Source: Acidobacteriota bacterium
GTDB lineage: Bacteria > Acidobacteriota > Terriglobia > Terriglobales > Acidobacteriaceae
DNA length: 9,002 bases
NCBI GenBank assembly: GCA_021779695.1
Contig: JAJYAE010000179.1
Location: 1-9,002, forward strand
Direction: 5' to 3'
Below, piece by piece: positions 1 to 7,600 of the stretch (position 1 is the stretch's first letter; the number at the start of each line of letters is the position of its first letter). The translations under genes were made by a program, and so were the position numbers. The notes under the pieces are model-generated. The model was not told the DNA's origin, did no database searches, and saw only the letters and a program-made list of their open reading frames with translations.

Positions 1-1392
1 GAAGGCAATCTCTACGCCACAACTCTCGTTGAGCAGGTGCGCTCCGGCCAGATCCCGGAGAGCGTTGTGGACGAAGCCGTGCGAAGGATTCTGCGCGTGA
101 AGTTTGCTTTGGGCCTCTTCGATCATCCCTACACGCAGCCGGGGCCGGCTTACGTGGCGACCCCTGCGCGGCGTGCGATTGCGCGCAAGGTTGCCGACGA
201 GACGATGGTGCTGCTCAAGAATGACCCGGTGGAGGGCGTCGGCCAGCTATTGCCGATGACGGCCAAAGCGAAGAAGGTCGCATTGATTGGCCCAATGGCG
301 AATGATCCGCAGGAGCTGATCGGCGCCTGGTCAGCAGGCAATCCCAATGACGTCATTACGCTGAAGCAGGCATTGCAGGAACGCCTTGGCGACCGGCTGC
401 TGTACGCCGTGGGCTGCGGATTGCTCGCAGGCAAGGACGAAAACATCCTGAAGCAGATCATGCATGGAGGCACGGCCGCGGCGGCGGAAGGCGAGCCTCT
501 GCCCGATGATGACAAGACAATTGCCGACGCGGTGGCCGCGGCAAAGCAAGCCGATGTGGCGATCCTCGCGTTGGGTGAACCCACGCAGTGGATGGAAGGC
601 GAGGCTTCGAGCCGCGTCCGCCTTGGCTTCACGGGTTCGCAGGAACGGCTTCTTGAAGCAGTTGTGGCAACGGGGAAGCCGGTCGTGCTGGTGGTATTGG
701 CCGGGCGTCCACTGGAACTTACCTGGGCAGCAGCGCATGTGCCGGCGATTCTGGAGGCATGGAGCCCCGGCATTGAAGCCGGACCGGCTGTGATGGATGT
801 TCTCTTTGGCGATGTGAACCCATCAGGAAAACTGCCGGCGAGTTTGCCGCGTGCGGTGGGGCAGGAGCCGCTCTATTACGCGCAGATGCCGACGGGCCGT
901 CCCGCGCACGGTGACCTGAGCCATATGCCGTACAACTCGGAGGAAAAGTTTCAATCGCGCTATGTTGATGAGCGGAACTCCGCGCTTTTCCCCTTTGGAT
1001 GGGGCCTGAGCTATACACGCTTCCGCTACTCCACGCCAACTGTCAGCCGCTCTGAAGTGCCGCTGCGTGCGATCCTGGCAGATCATAAGCCGGTGCTTAC
1101 CGTCGGGGTGGACGTGACCAATACCGGAAGTGTCGCGGGCTCAGAGGTCGTGCAGCTTTATATCCGCGACACGGTGGCAAGCGTGGAACAACCCGTGCGG
1201 GAGTTGAAAGGCTTTGCGCGCCTGTCGCTCGCACCGGGTGAAACCAAGCACGTCAATTTCCCTCTCGGCTTTGACGAGCTGAGCTTCTATAACGTGGCTG
1301 TTCAGAAAACGGTCGAGCCCACCACCTTTGATGTCTGGGTGGGCGGCAGCTCTCTGGCCACGGAGGAGACAAGCTTCAAAGTTGTGCAGTGA
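1..1392 (+). CDS. Glycoside hydrolase family 3 (BglX-like beta-glucosidase/xylosidase), C-terminal part
   Basis: The reading frame is open from base 1, so the gene starts before the window; 463 residues to a TGA are visible. It should hydrolyse terminal beta-glycosides (glucosides or xylosides) from oligosaccharides, probably in the periplasm or outside the cell. The window holds the end of the first (TIM-barrel) domain, then the GH3 C-terminal alpha/beta sandwich with the motif MEGEASSR; its second Glu, at bases 601-603, aligns with the GH3 acid/base residue. Next come the characteristic FPFGWGLSYTRF element near base 990 and a fibronectin-III-like domain (about 1095-1390) with VTNTGSVAGSEVVQLYI. 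The Asp nucleophile lies in the barrel domain, upstream of the window, and cannot be checked. A GTG at 37 is merely an internal in-frame codon. The gene converges on the LacI gene with 36 bp between stops. Family assignment is firm; substrate is inferred only. Confidence 0.95.
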   Translation, partial: EGNLYATTLVEQVRSGQIPESVVDEAVRRILRVKFALGLFDHPYTQPGPAYVATPARRAIARKVADETMVLLKNDPVEGVGQLLPMTAKAKKVALIGPMANDPQELIGAWSAGNPNDVITLKQALQERLGDRLLYAVGCGLLAGKDENILKQIMHGGTAAAAEGEPLPDDDKTIADAVAAAKQADVAILALGEPTQWMEGEASSRVRLGFTGSQERLLEAVVATGKPVVLVVLAGRPLELTWAAAHVPAILEAWSPGIEAGPAVMDVLFGDVNPSGKLPASLPRAVGQEPLYYAQMPTGRPAHGDLSHMPYNSEEKFQSRYVDERNSALFPFGWGLSYTRFRYSTPTVSRSEVPLRAILADHKPVLTVGVDVTNTGSVAGSEVVQLYIRDTVASVEQPVRELKGFARLSLAPGETKHVNFPLGFDELSFYNVAVQKTVEPTTFDVWVGGSSLATEETSFKVVQ

Positions 1393-1428
1393 GGGAAGGG
1401 CCGCGGTCCGAAGAGCCTTGCGAGATGC

Positions 1429-2493
1429 TCAACGGCCCGGCTGAACCGCGCACGTGGATTCGCGCACAATCAGCTCCGGCTCCACGATCAGGTCCTCGGA
1501 CATGGCGCCACTTTGCGTGATGAGCTTCAGCAGTTGGCGACTTGCCAGCGCACCCATCTGGTGCAAAGGCTGGCGAAGGGTGGTCAAGCCCGGCAGGTGG
1601 TAGGCCGCAGAGGGAATGTCGTCAAAGCCCACGACGGAGATGTCATGGGGAATACGCCGCCCAGCTTCATGGAAAGCGCGCATCGCGCCCAGTGCGGTCA
1701 GGTCGTTGAAGGTCAGCAACGCCGTGAATGGAAGCCCGCGGCTCAACAGAGTCTTGGCTGCGCGATAGCCTTCTTCAGGAGTGGCCTGCTCTCGCAATGA
1801 GGTCTCCGCCTGAAGTTCGATCGTGAGCTTCGTGTGAATGGGCACTCCATGGGCGTTGAAGGCATCGACGATACCGTTCCAGCGTTCCTGGCTGGCCGGC
1901 CGCCACGCGTGTCCCTTGATGACTGCAATCCGGCGATGACCGAGTTCGAGGACATGTTCCGCTGCAGCGCGCGCGCCGCGGTAGTTGTCGAGCAACACGC
2001 GCGTCATTTCCCCAACTGCGGGATAGCCGCCGATCGAAACGCTGGGAAGCCCGAGTGGCTCCTCAATGGGCGTATTCAGAAGGATGACACCTTCCACAGC
2101 CCGCTGCTGAAGACGGCGTAGATACTCGCGGATGCGCTGCTTGTCTCCGTGATGAATGGCGAGAAAAACCGCGTAGTTCTGATCAAAGAGGGTCTCATCC
2201 ACACCGCCGAGTACCGCGGTAGAGTAACCTTCGCCGATGGCCGGCAAGAGGATGGCGACGGTGAAGCTTCGGTTTGAGGAAAGATACTTCGCATACAGGT
2301 TGGGTCGATAATCAAGCTCCTGCGCAGCCCGCAGCACCCGCTCCCGTGTCTCCTGCGGGATGGCCTTTGCCAGGGGCGCGTCATTGAGCACGAGCGAAAC
2401 TGTGCTGGGATGAAGCCCAAGACGAGCGGCGAGCTCTTTTTGCGTAATCCGCGGGCGCGATGGGGCTGCGCGGCGATCAAGCTTTCTGGCCAT
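1429..2493 (-). CDS. LacI/GalR-family transcriptional regulator
   Basis: A 354-residue DNA-binding repressor, a normal LacI-family length. Residues 16-37 form the helix-turn-helix (ITQKELAARLGLHPSTVSLVLN), with recognition-helix residues His28-Pro29-Ser30 where LacI has Ser-Tyr-Gln. A hinge helix follows (about 65-76) and keeps the leucine (Leu71) that in LacI inserts at the central CpG of the operator. Residues 77-345 are the periplasmic-binding-like effector and dimer domain, with typical elements such as LGHRRIAVIKG, FTALLTFNDLTALGAMRAF and ISVVGFDDIPSA, so a small sugar-like effector is expected. The frame stays open upstream to 2976, but ATG 2493 has a GGAGAG box 8 nt upstream and gives the family-typical N-terminus. 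The gene follows the GH79 gene on the same strand after 122 nt without a convincing terminator, so co-transcription and autoregulation through the dyad at 4259-4278 are likely. The effector is unknown; a uronic acid or uronide is my guess. Confidence 0.95.
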   Translation of the reverse strand: MARKLDRRAAPSRPRITQKELAARLGLHPSTVSLVLNDAPLAKAIPQETRERVLRAAQELDYRPNLYAKYLSSNRSFTVAILLPAIGEGYSTAVLGGVDETLFDQNYAVFLAIHHGDKQRIREYLRRLQQRAVEGVILLNTPIEEPLGLPSVSIGGYPAVGEMTRVLLDNYRGARAAAEHVLELGHRRIAVIKGHAWRPASQERWNGIVDAFNAHGVPIHTKLTIELQAETSLREQATPEEGYRAAKTLLSRGLPFTALLTFNDLTALGAMRAFHEAGRRIPHDISVVGFDDIPSAAYHLPGLTTLRQPLHQMGALASRQLLKLITQSGAMSEDLIVEPELIVRESTCAVQPGR

Positions 2494-2501
2494 GGTGGAA
2501 T

Positions 2502-2507
2502 CTCTCC
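2502..2507 (-). promoter_or_regulatory. Shine-Dalgarno sequence deciding the LacI-gene start
   Basis: GGAGAG read on the minus strand, 8 nt before ATG 2493. It supports this start over an ATG 11 codons upstream (at 2526) and over the much longer open frame that reaches 2976. Confidence 0.6.
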
Positions 2508-2570
2508 GGCACGACCTGCGCACCATGCGACCATGATGCCTTGCGTGATGCGCAGGCTGCGCTGGTTCAG

Positions 2571-2585
2571 TCTTCCTGCGGAAGA
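2571..2585. other. Small perfect hairpin between the GH79 and LacI genes
   Basis: TCTTCC and GGAAGA form a perfect 6-bp stem with a 3-nt loop, 30 nt past the GH79 stop. A second short dyad (GCGCAG and CTGCGC, 2550-2562) lies next to it. Neither is followed by a U-run in the minus-strand transcript, so this is at most an mRNA-processing or partial attenuation structure rather than a classical terminator. The remainder of this 122-nt spacer shows no clear promoter. Confidence 0.3.
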
Positions 2586-2615
2586 TCGGGAATCCTGAAC
2601 GGGCGTGAATCGAAC

Positions 2616-4223
2616 TCAGCGGCAGGCTTGGTTCGAGGCCCCTGGTATCGCCACAAACGTGATGCTCGTCGGAGGCAGCGATACCGTTCCGGCGTGCGTC
2701 GATTTCCCATTCAAAGAAGGTAGATCCCCGTTTGCAGTCAGAGCCAGATCTTTTCCGTTGAGCCGAACAGCCGTACCCAGCAGATCGGGCGCCGTGAGCT
2801 GGTAGCGCGATGAAGCAAGCGGCACGGCAATCTCGCGCGACTCGGCCTTGTCGGTATTCAGCACAAGCAATGCCACTCCCCCCGGATGACGGCGGAGGCA
2901 GTGCGCGTAGACATAGAGATTGGGCGTCTGTGAGGAGCCGGCATCTAGCACCGTGGTGCCCATCAGCCTGCGCCAAAGAACGGCCGACCAGTAATTCGCC
3001 CGCGGCTGCAGCGTCGCCTCATCCAGAAGGCCGTAGTCGCTGGCATCGAGCGTGTTGTGGATGACGACCTTAACGCCCAGCTTGGCCAGGATGCCGAGCT
3101 GGTTGAGGTATCGGAAGCTGTCGATAAAATCGCCAGCCCAGGGATTGCCGCCACAGGCCGTTTCAGCCGTTTCCGTGTTCCAGATCGGCATGCCCGGCAC
3201 AAAGCGATCGCGCAGCTTGGCGTAGAACTCCTCTTCGCGCGCCGTGGCCATCAGCCATTCTTCTGAAAGGGCATGATCCGGAGACGTCTTTGCAGCCGCT
3301 CCCATCATTGCCGAGCAGCGCTGCGAGACGCCGCCATAAAAGTGGTACGCAAAAACATCCAGTCCTGGGCCCTCTGCCACCAGCATGTCCTCGGTGCGGA
3401 CTAACTTCATCGAAGGCGGCTGCTGACCAAGCGAGCCGCCTTCGCCTACCGAGTCAGGCCCGATGATCTTCGTCCCGGGAGCCGCTTTTTTGATGAACGC
3501 GGCAAAGATCTTGAAGTCCCGTCCGTATTGTGCGGCGTCGTAGCTCTTCGGCGCGCCACCCATCGTCGCGAACGTCGGCTCATTGAAGTACTCGACTCCA
3601 GCGATGTGCCCCCCGACGGTCTTGGTGTAATCCAGCACCTTGCTTGCTTCCGATGGAGTCCATTCACCTTGAGCGTTGCGCACTCCCGGACTGATGGCAA
3701 AAGACGTGATGATCTCGTCATCGACCGCGCGGGCAAAGTCGAGCACGCCGCTCCATTGCTTTCGCGTGAGAATATCGCCGAATCCAGCGGGCGGCTCAGA
3801 CGGCGCCGGACCGTCAGAGTCATCAAAGTACGTCGAGTTGGCCCAGGTTCCGCTCACGCGCACATAGGCGGGGCTCAGTGCCGAGGCCAGCTTGCGCAGC
3901 TCCGGATTGGAGAGGTCTACAGGCGCGCGATAGCGATAAAGCGAGGGGTTCATCCCACCCGGCGTGTTGGCCGGTTTGGTGTCGGCGACCGCAGCTGGGC
4001 CTGACTTTGCTTGCTTGTAGGGGGCCCAGAAACGGCCACCCGTTACTTCGACCATTTCGATGTTGTAAGACTGGTAGCGCTCGCTCACGGTACCAATGCT
4101 CGGCAATTTTCCCGGCGCGATTGGGATGGGGCTTGCGGATTGTCCAAAAGAAAGAGCTCCCGCCGAGAGGAGCAGAATCGCCGCACTCGTGCTGCTGCGC
4201 CTTAGAGTCTGGTGAGTCATCAT
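2616..4223 (-). CDS. Secreted GH79 heparanase/beta-glucuronidase-like glycoside hydrolase
   Basis: A 535-residue exported hydrolase that should cleave beta-linked glucuronic acid, either inside uronic-acid polymers or at their ends. Residues 1-27 look like a signal peptide: basic start (THQTLRR), hydrophobic core ILLLSAGAL, plausible cleavage near SFG|Q. The central region is a retaining clan-A (beta/alpha)8 barrel. EYFNEP carries the probable acid/base Glu215, as in the NEP motif of heparanase. WNTETAETACGG carries the probable nucleophile Glu351, matching the ETSSAYGGG region of human heparanase. The downstream block (DYGLLDEATLQPRANYW, then LWRRLMGTTVL) also follows the heparanase pattern, and about 425-535 form the C-terminal beta-sandwich. 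ATG 4223 has AGGA 7 nt upstream; ATG 4238 would add five residues but has a poorer ribosome site. The gene leads the LacI gene and has its own promoter and operator candidate. GH79-type family is confident; endo versus exo action and substrate are open. Confidence 0.88.
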   Translation of the reverse strand: MMTHQTLRRSSTSAAILLLSAGALSFGQSASPIPIAPGKLPSIGTVSERYQSYNIEMVEVTGGRFWAPYKQAKSGPAAVADTKPANTPGGMNPSLYRYRAPVDLSNPELRKLASALSPAYVRVSGTWANSTYFDDSDGPAPSEPPAGFGDILTRKQWSGVLDFARAVDDEIITSFAISPGVRNAQGEWTPSEASKVLDYTKTVGGHIAGVEYFNEPTFATMGGAPKSYDAAQYGRDFKIFAAFIKKAAPGTKIIGPDSVGEGGSLGQQPPSMKLVRTEDMLVAEGPGLDVFAYHFYGGVSQRCSAMMGAAAKTSPDHALSEEWLMATAREEEFYAKLRDRFVPGMPIWNTETAETACGGNPWAGDFIDSFRYLNQLGILAKLGVKVVIHNTLDASDYGLLDEATLQPRANYWSAVLWRRLMGTTVLDAGSSQTPNLYVYAHCLRRHPGGVALLVLNTDKAESREIAVPLASSRYQLTAPDLLGTAVRLNGKDLALTANGDLPSLNGKSTHAGTVSLPPTSITFVAIPGASNQACR

Positions 4224-4230
4224 GTTTCCA

Positions 4231-4234
4231 TCCT
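4231..4234 (-). promoter_or_regulatory. Shine-Dalgarno sequence of the GH79 gene
   Basis: AGGA on the minus strand, 7 nt before ATG 4223. For the alternative ATG 4238 the nearest AGGA lies 13 nt away, which is why the shorter protein is preferred. Confidence 0.5.
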
Positions 4235-4258
4235 GCATGCTGCGGAATGATTTCCTGC

Positions 4259-4278
4259 CTATTCAAGCGATTGAATAG
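4259..4278. promoter_or_regulatory. Candidate LacI-family operator
   Basis: CTATTCAAGCGATTGAATAG is a 20-bp even dyad: nine of ten base pairs match, and the centre is CpG. LacI/GalR-family operators are typically even palindromes with a central CG pair, where the hinge-helix leucine inserts, and that leucine is present in the nearby regulator. The site lies between the predicted -10 box of the GH79 promoter and its ribosome site, from about +5 to +24 of the predicted transcript, so bound repressor would block initiation or elongation. The assignment to the regulator encoded at 1429-2493 is inferred from position and symmetry. As RNA it could also form an 8-bp hairpin with a 4-nt loop, but no U-run follows on either strand. 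Confidence 0.65.
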
Positions 4279-4289
4279 ATGTGTAAGTA

Positions 4290-4319
4290 ATCTTGTGTCG
4301 CCGTCGGACAGTTTGTCAA
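4290..4319 (-). promoter_or_regulatory. Predicted sigma-70-type promoter of the GH79-LacI unit
   Basis: On the minus strand a perfect TTGACA (4319-4314) is followed after 18 nt by CAAGAT (4295-4290), a weak -10 box that matches the consensus at the second, fifth and sixth positions. Transcription would start near 4283, giving a leader of about 60 nt that begins just before the dyad at 4259-4278. The perfect -35 box and the adjoining operator strengthen the call; the -10 box is the weak point. Confidence 0.5.
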
Positions 4320-4337
4320 GAGGATTCTTGGAGGAGT

Positions 4338-4478
4338 ATGCGACGGATCAGAAGCGAGACGCCCGCCACGCAGCAACCAGCTTCGCAACCAGAGACTGCT
4401 CACTACGGACAGGTTTATCGCATCGCGATGCAAGCCATCGCTCGATACGATCGCAAGTCTCCAAATCATCCTGATTGA
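4338..4478 (+). CDS. Doubtful 46-codon ORF upstream of metH
   Basis: An ATG ORF encoding a basic 46-residue peptide (starts MRRIRSETPATQQ, ends ARYDRKSPNHPD) lies in the metH leader, ending about 130 nt before the metH start. A purine-rich GGAGGAG precedes the ATG but sits only 1 nt away, so spacing is poor. Roughly half of its third codon positions are G or C, less biased than seems usual for the neighbouring genes. It has no signal peptide, no run of Met codons and no family I recognise. The same DNA is also open on the minus strand, so chance is a real possibility. Confidence 0.18.
   Translation: MRRIRSETPATQQPASQPETAHYGQVYRIAMQAIARYDRKSPNHPD
4425..4441 (+). other. Hairpin in the metH leader, overlapping a 12-bp palindrome
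   Basis: GCGATG, loop CAAGC, CATCGC forms a perfect 6-bp stem. Its left arm overlaps the perfect palindrome GCATCGCGATGC (4420-4431), so the two foldings exclude each other. No U-run follows. It lies within the 280-390 nt region before metH that otherwise shows a GGCC-based stem (CGGCC and GGCCG, about 4534-4555) and a possible TTGACG -35 box at 4493-4498 without a good -10 partner. I do not recognise a known riboswitch here. Confidence 0.3.
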
Positions 4479-4611
4479 ATGAGATAATGGAGTTGACGAT
4501 CTGCTTGATCTCTGCTGCAGTGCATGCCTGCTCCGGCCCGCAAAGAGCACGGCCGCAACGAGCGTATCCCCCGCTTCCTTCCCAGCTTGCCGGGCTCGAG
4601 GACGGAGCAGA

Positions 4612-7600
4612 ATGCAGGCCGCCAGTGACGGAAGTGTGACCGTGATGAGGAACGTATCGAGCAATCCACTCAGCAAGATTCTCAAGAGCCGCATCGCCAT
4701 TCTGGACGGGGCCATGGGAACCACCATCCGCACCTATGGCATGAGGGAAGCGGACATTCGCGGCACGCGCTTCAAGGATGCTCCCAAGGAGCTGCTCAAC
4801 AACGGCGACCTGTTTGTGCTCACTCAGCCCGGCATGATCGGAGATATTCATCGCCGCTTTCTTGAGGCGGGTGCTGACATCATTGAGACCAATACCTTTG
4901 GCGCCACCACCATTGCGCAGAGCGAATTTTTTGTCGAAGATCCGCGGGAACACGGCGGCAGAAAAGATCCGGAGTTTTATCAGAGAATTGTCGACGATTC
5001 TTTCCTTAAGAATCTGGCATGGGAGATCAACGAGCGTTCCGCGCAGATTTGCCGCGAGTGGGCGGATCGCGTGGCGAGCGCGACGGGGCAGCAGCGCTTT
5101 GTAGCCGGCTCCATCGGCCCCTTGACGGTATCGCTCTCCAACTCGCCGGATGCTGACGATTCCGCCTTTCGCGTTGTGACCTTCGACCAGGTGCGCATGG
5201 TCTACAAGGAACAGGTACGCGCGCTCATCGCCGGCGGTTCGGATCTGCTGCTGGTGGAGACCATCTTCGACTCGTTGAATGCGAAGGCAGCGCTGGTTGC
5301 GATTCAGGAAGTCTTCCAGGAAGATGGCCTGACGCAAGCAGGACGCGAGTTGCCGATCATGATTTCTGCCGCGGTTGGACGCGGCGGCGAGACGATGATC
5401 TCCGCGCAGACGATTGAAGCCTTCTGGAATGCGGTCAAACACGTGAGGCCATTTTCCGTGGGCCTGAACTGCTCGCTTGGTCCTGATCTGATGTATCCGT
5501 TTCTTGAGGAGCTGGCGGAAAAGTCTGACACGGCTGTCTCGTGTTATCCCAATGCTGGCCTGCCAAATCCTCTGTCGCCGACGGGCTTTGATCTGGGGCC
5601 GGAAGAAATGGCCCAGCGACTCACCGAGTTTGCGCGCGGCGGTCTCATCAATATTGCCGGCGGCTGTTGCGGAAATACCCCGGAGCATATCGCAGCAATT
5701 GCGAAGTCTCTCGAGGGGCAGCCGCTGCGGGAACGCCGTGCTATATCGATTGGCTCTGCGCAGAAGACGGCGGCAGCTTCAGAGTTCCGGCCGCTGCGTC
5801 TCTCCGGGTCGCAACCGTTTACCCAGCAGCAGGGCGTCTTCATCATGATTGGCGAACGCACCAACGTAGCCGGCTCGCCAAAATTTGCAAAGCTCATTAA
5901 AGAGGGCAAGTACGAAGATGGCGTGAGTATTGCGCGTCAGCAGGTAGAGAATGGCGCCAACCTCATCGACATCTGCATGGACGAGGGCATGATTGATGGT
6001 GTCGCGGCGATGACGCGCTTCTTGCACCTGCTTGCCAGTGAGCCGGAAGTGGCGAAAGCGCCTTTCATGATTGACTCGTCGAAATGGGAGGTAATCGAGG
6101 CGGGCTTGAAGTGCCTGCAGGGCAAGGGAATTGTCAACTCGATTTCACTGAAAGAAGGCGAGGAAAGATTTCGTCAGAATGCGGCCACGATTCTCAAGTA
6201 TGGCGCGGCTGCGGTCGTCATGGCTTTTGATGAACAAGGGCAGGCGGCGACATACGAGGATCGCGTTCGCATCTGCGAACGCGCCTATCGCATCCTTGTT
6301 GATGAAGTCGGCTTTGCACCGGAAGACATCATCTTCGATCCAAACATTCTGACCGTGGCCACGGGCATGGAGGAGCACAACAACTATGCCGTGGACTTTA
6401 TCCGCGCCACCCGGTGGATCAAGGAGCACCTGCCGCACGCAAAGGTGAGCGGCGGCGTTTCAAACATCTCCTTCAGCTTTCGCGGCAATAACAAAGTGCG
6501 CGAGGCAATGCACGCGGCCTTCCTTTATCACGCCATCGCCGCCGGGCTGGATATGGGAATCGTGAACGCCGGCATGCTTGAGGTCTACGAGGAGATTGAA
6601 CCGGAGCTGAAAACGCGCGTCGAGGATGTGCTGCTCAACCGGCGGCCGGATGCCACCGAGCGGCTGATTGAGCTTGGCGAAGCGCTCAAGACGCAGGATG
6701 CTGGAGCCGCTGCGACGGAGAAGAAGACGGAAGAGTGGCGCAGCGGGAGCGTCGAAGAGCGGCTTGCTCATGCTCTGGTCAAGGGCATCGATGCCTACAT
6801 CGATGTGGACACCGAGGAGGCGCGGGCGAAACTCGGCCGGCCACTCGCAGTCATCGAAGGTCCACTGATGGATGGCATGGGCGTGGTTGGCGATCTTTTT
6901 GGCGCAGGCAAGATGTTTCTGCCGCAGGTCGTCAAATCGGCGCGCGTGATGAAGAAGGCTGTCGCGTACCTGACTCCGTTTATGGAAGCCGAAAAGGCGG
7001 CCATGGCTGCGGCCGGGCAGGAGGTTCGCACACAGGGGAAGATTGTGCTCGCAACGGTGAAAGGCGACGTGCACGACATTGGCAAAAACATCGTGGGCGT
7101 GGTGCTGGCCTGCAATAACTATGAGGTGATTGACCTTGGCGTGATGGTGCCTGCGGAGAAGATTCTTGAGCGGGCGCGGCAGGTAAATGCGGATGTCATT
7201 GGATTGAGCGGCCTCATCACGCCGTCGCTGGACGAGATGGTGCATGTGGCGCGCGAGATGGAACGGATGGGCTTCAAGCTGCCCCTGCTGATTGGCGGTG
7301 CAACGACGAGCCGCGCGCACACCGCGATCAAGATTGCACCACACTATAGCGAGCCTGTCGTGCACGTGCTCGACGCGAGCCGAGCCGTGCCCGTGACGAC
7401 AAGCCTGCTGAGTCAGGAGGGCAGGGAGCAGTTCGTCACGCAACTCCGCGCGGAGTACGACGGACTTCGCAGAATGCATTCCGCGCCGCAGCAGAAGACT
7501 GTGACCATCGAAACAGCGCGGAGGCGGCACACAGCGATTCAATGGCGTGCCGAGGATATTGCCGTGCCTTCATTCACAGGCATCCGCGTGCTTCATGATT

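Noticed and set aside
150..773. 207-codon minus-strand ORF inside the GH3 gene
   Set aside because: Ser/Ala/Arg-rich shadow of the GH3 C-terminal domain, with no recognisable motif.
1393..1440. Bidirectional terminator between the convergent GH3 and LacI genes
   Set aside because: GGGCCG (1398-1403) and CGGCCC (1433-1438) could pair, but the loop is 29 nt, the stem enters the LacI gene and no T-run follows.
2494..2976. 161-codon upstream extension of the LacI reading frame
   Set aside because: It runs in another frame of the same strand over the 3' end of the GH79 gene, has no LacI-family similarity and lacks a start as good as ATG 2493 with its GGAGAG box.
4312..4400. Possible SAM-type riboswitch (TCAAGAG, GGAGGAG, GCAACC fragments)
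   Set aside because: The fragments recall SAM-I elements, but the spacing between TCAAGAG and GCAACC is about twice that expected, the P2 and P3 stems do not pair, and no matching 3' half of P1 is evident.
4348..5688. 446-codon minus-strand ORF antisense to the start of metH
   Set aside because: It lies opposite strongly conserved metH coding sequence, so most of it is a shadow. Its last 50 or so residues, outside metH, look protein-like but show no third-position GC bias and no family.
6460..7542. 360-codon minus-strand ORF inside metH
   Set aside because: The His/Arg-rich composition is typical of the complement of a GC-rich gene; the + strand encodes the MetH cap and B12 domains without interruption.
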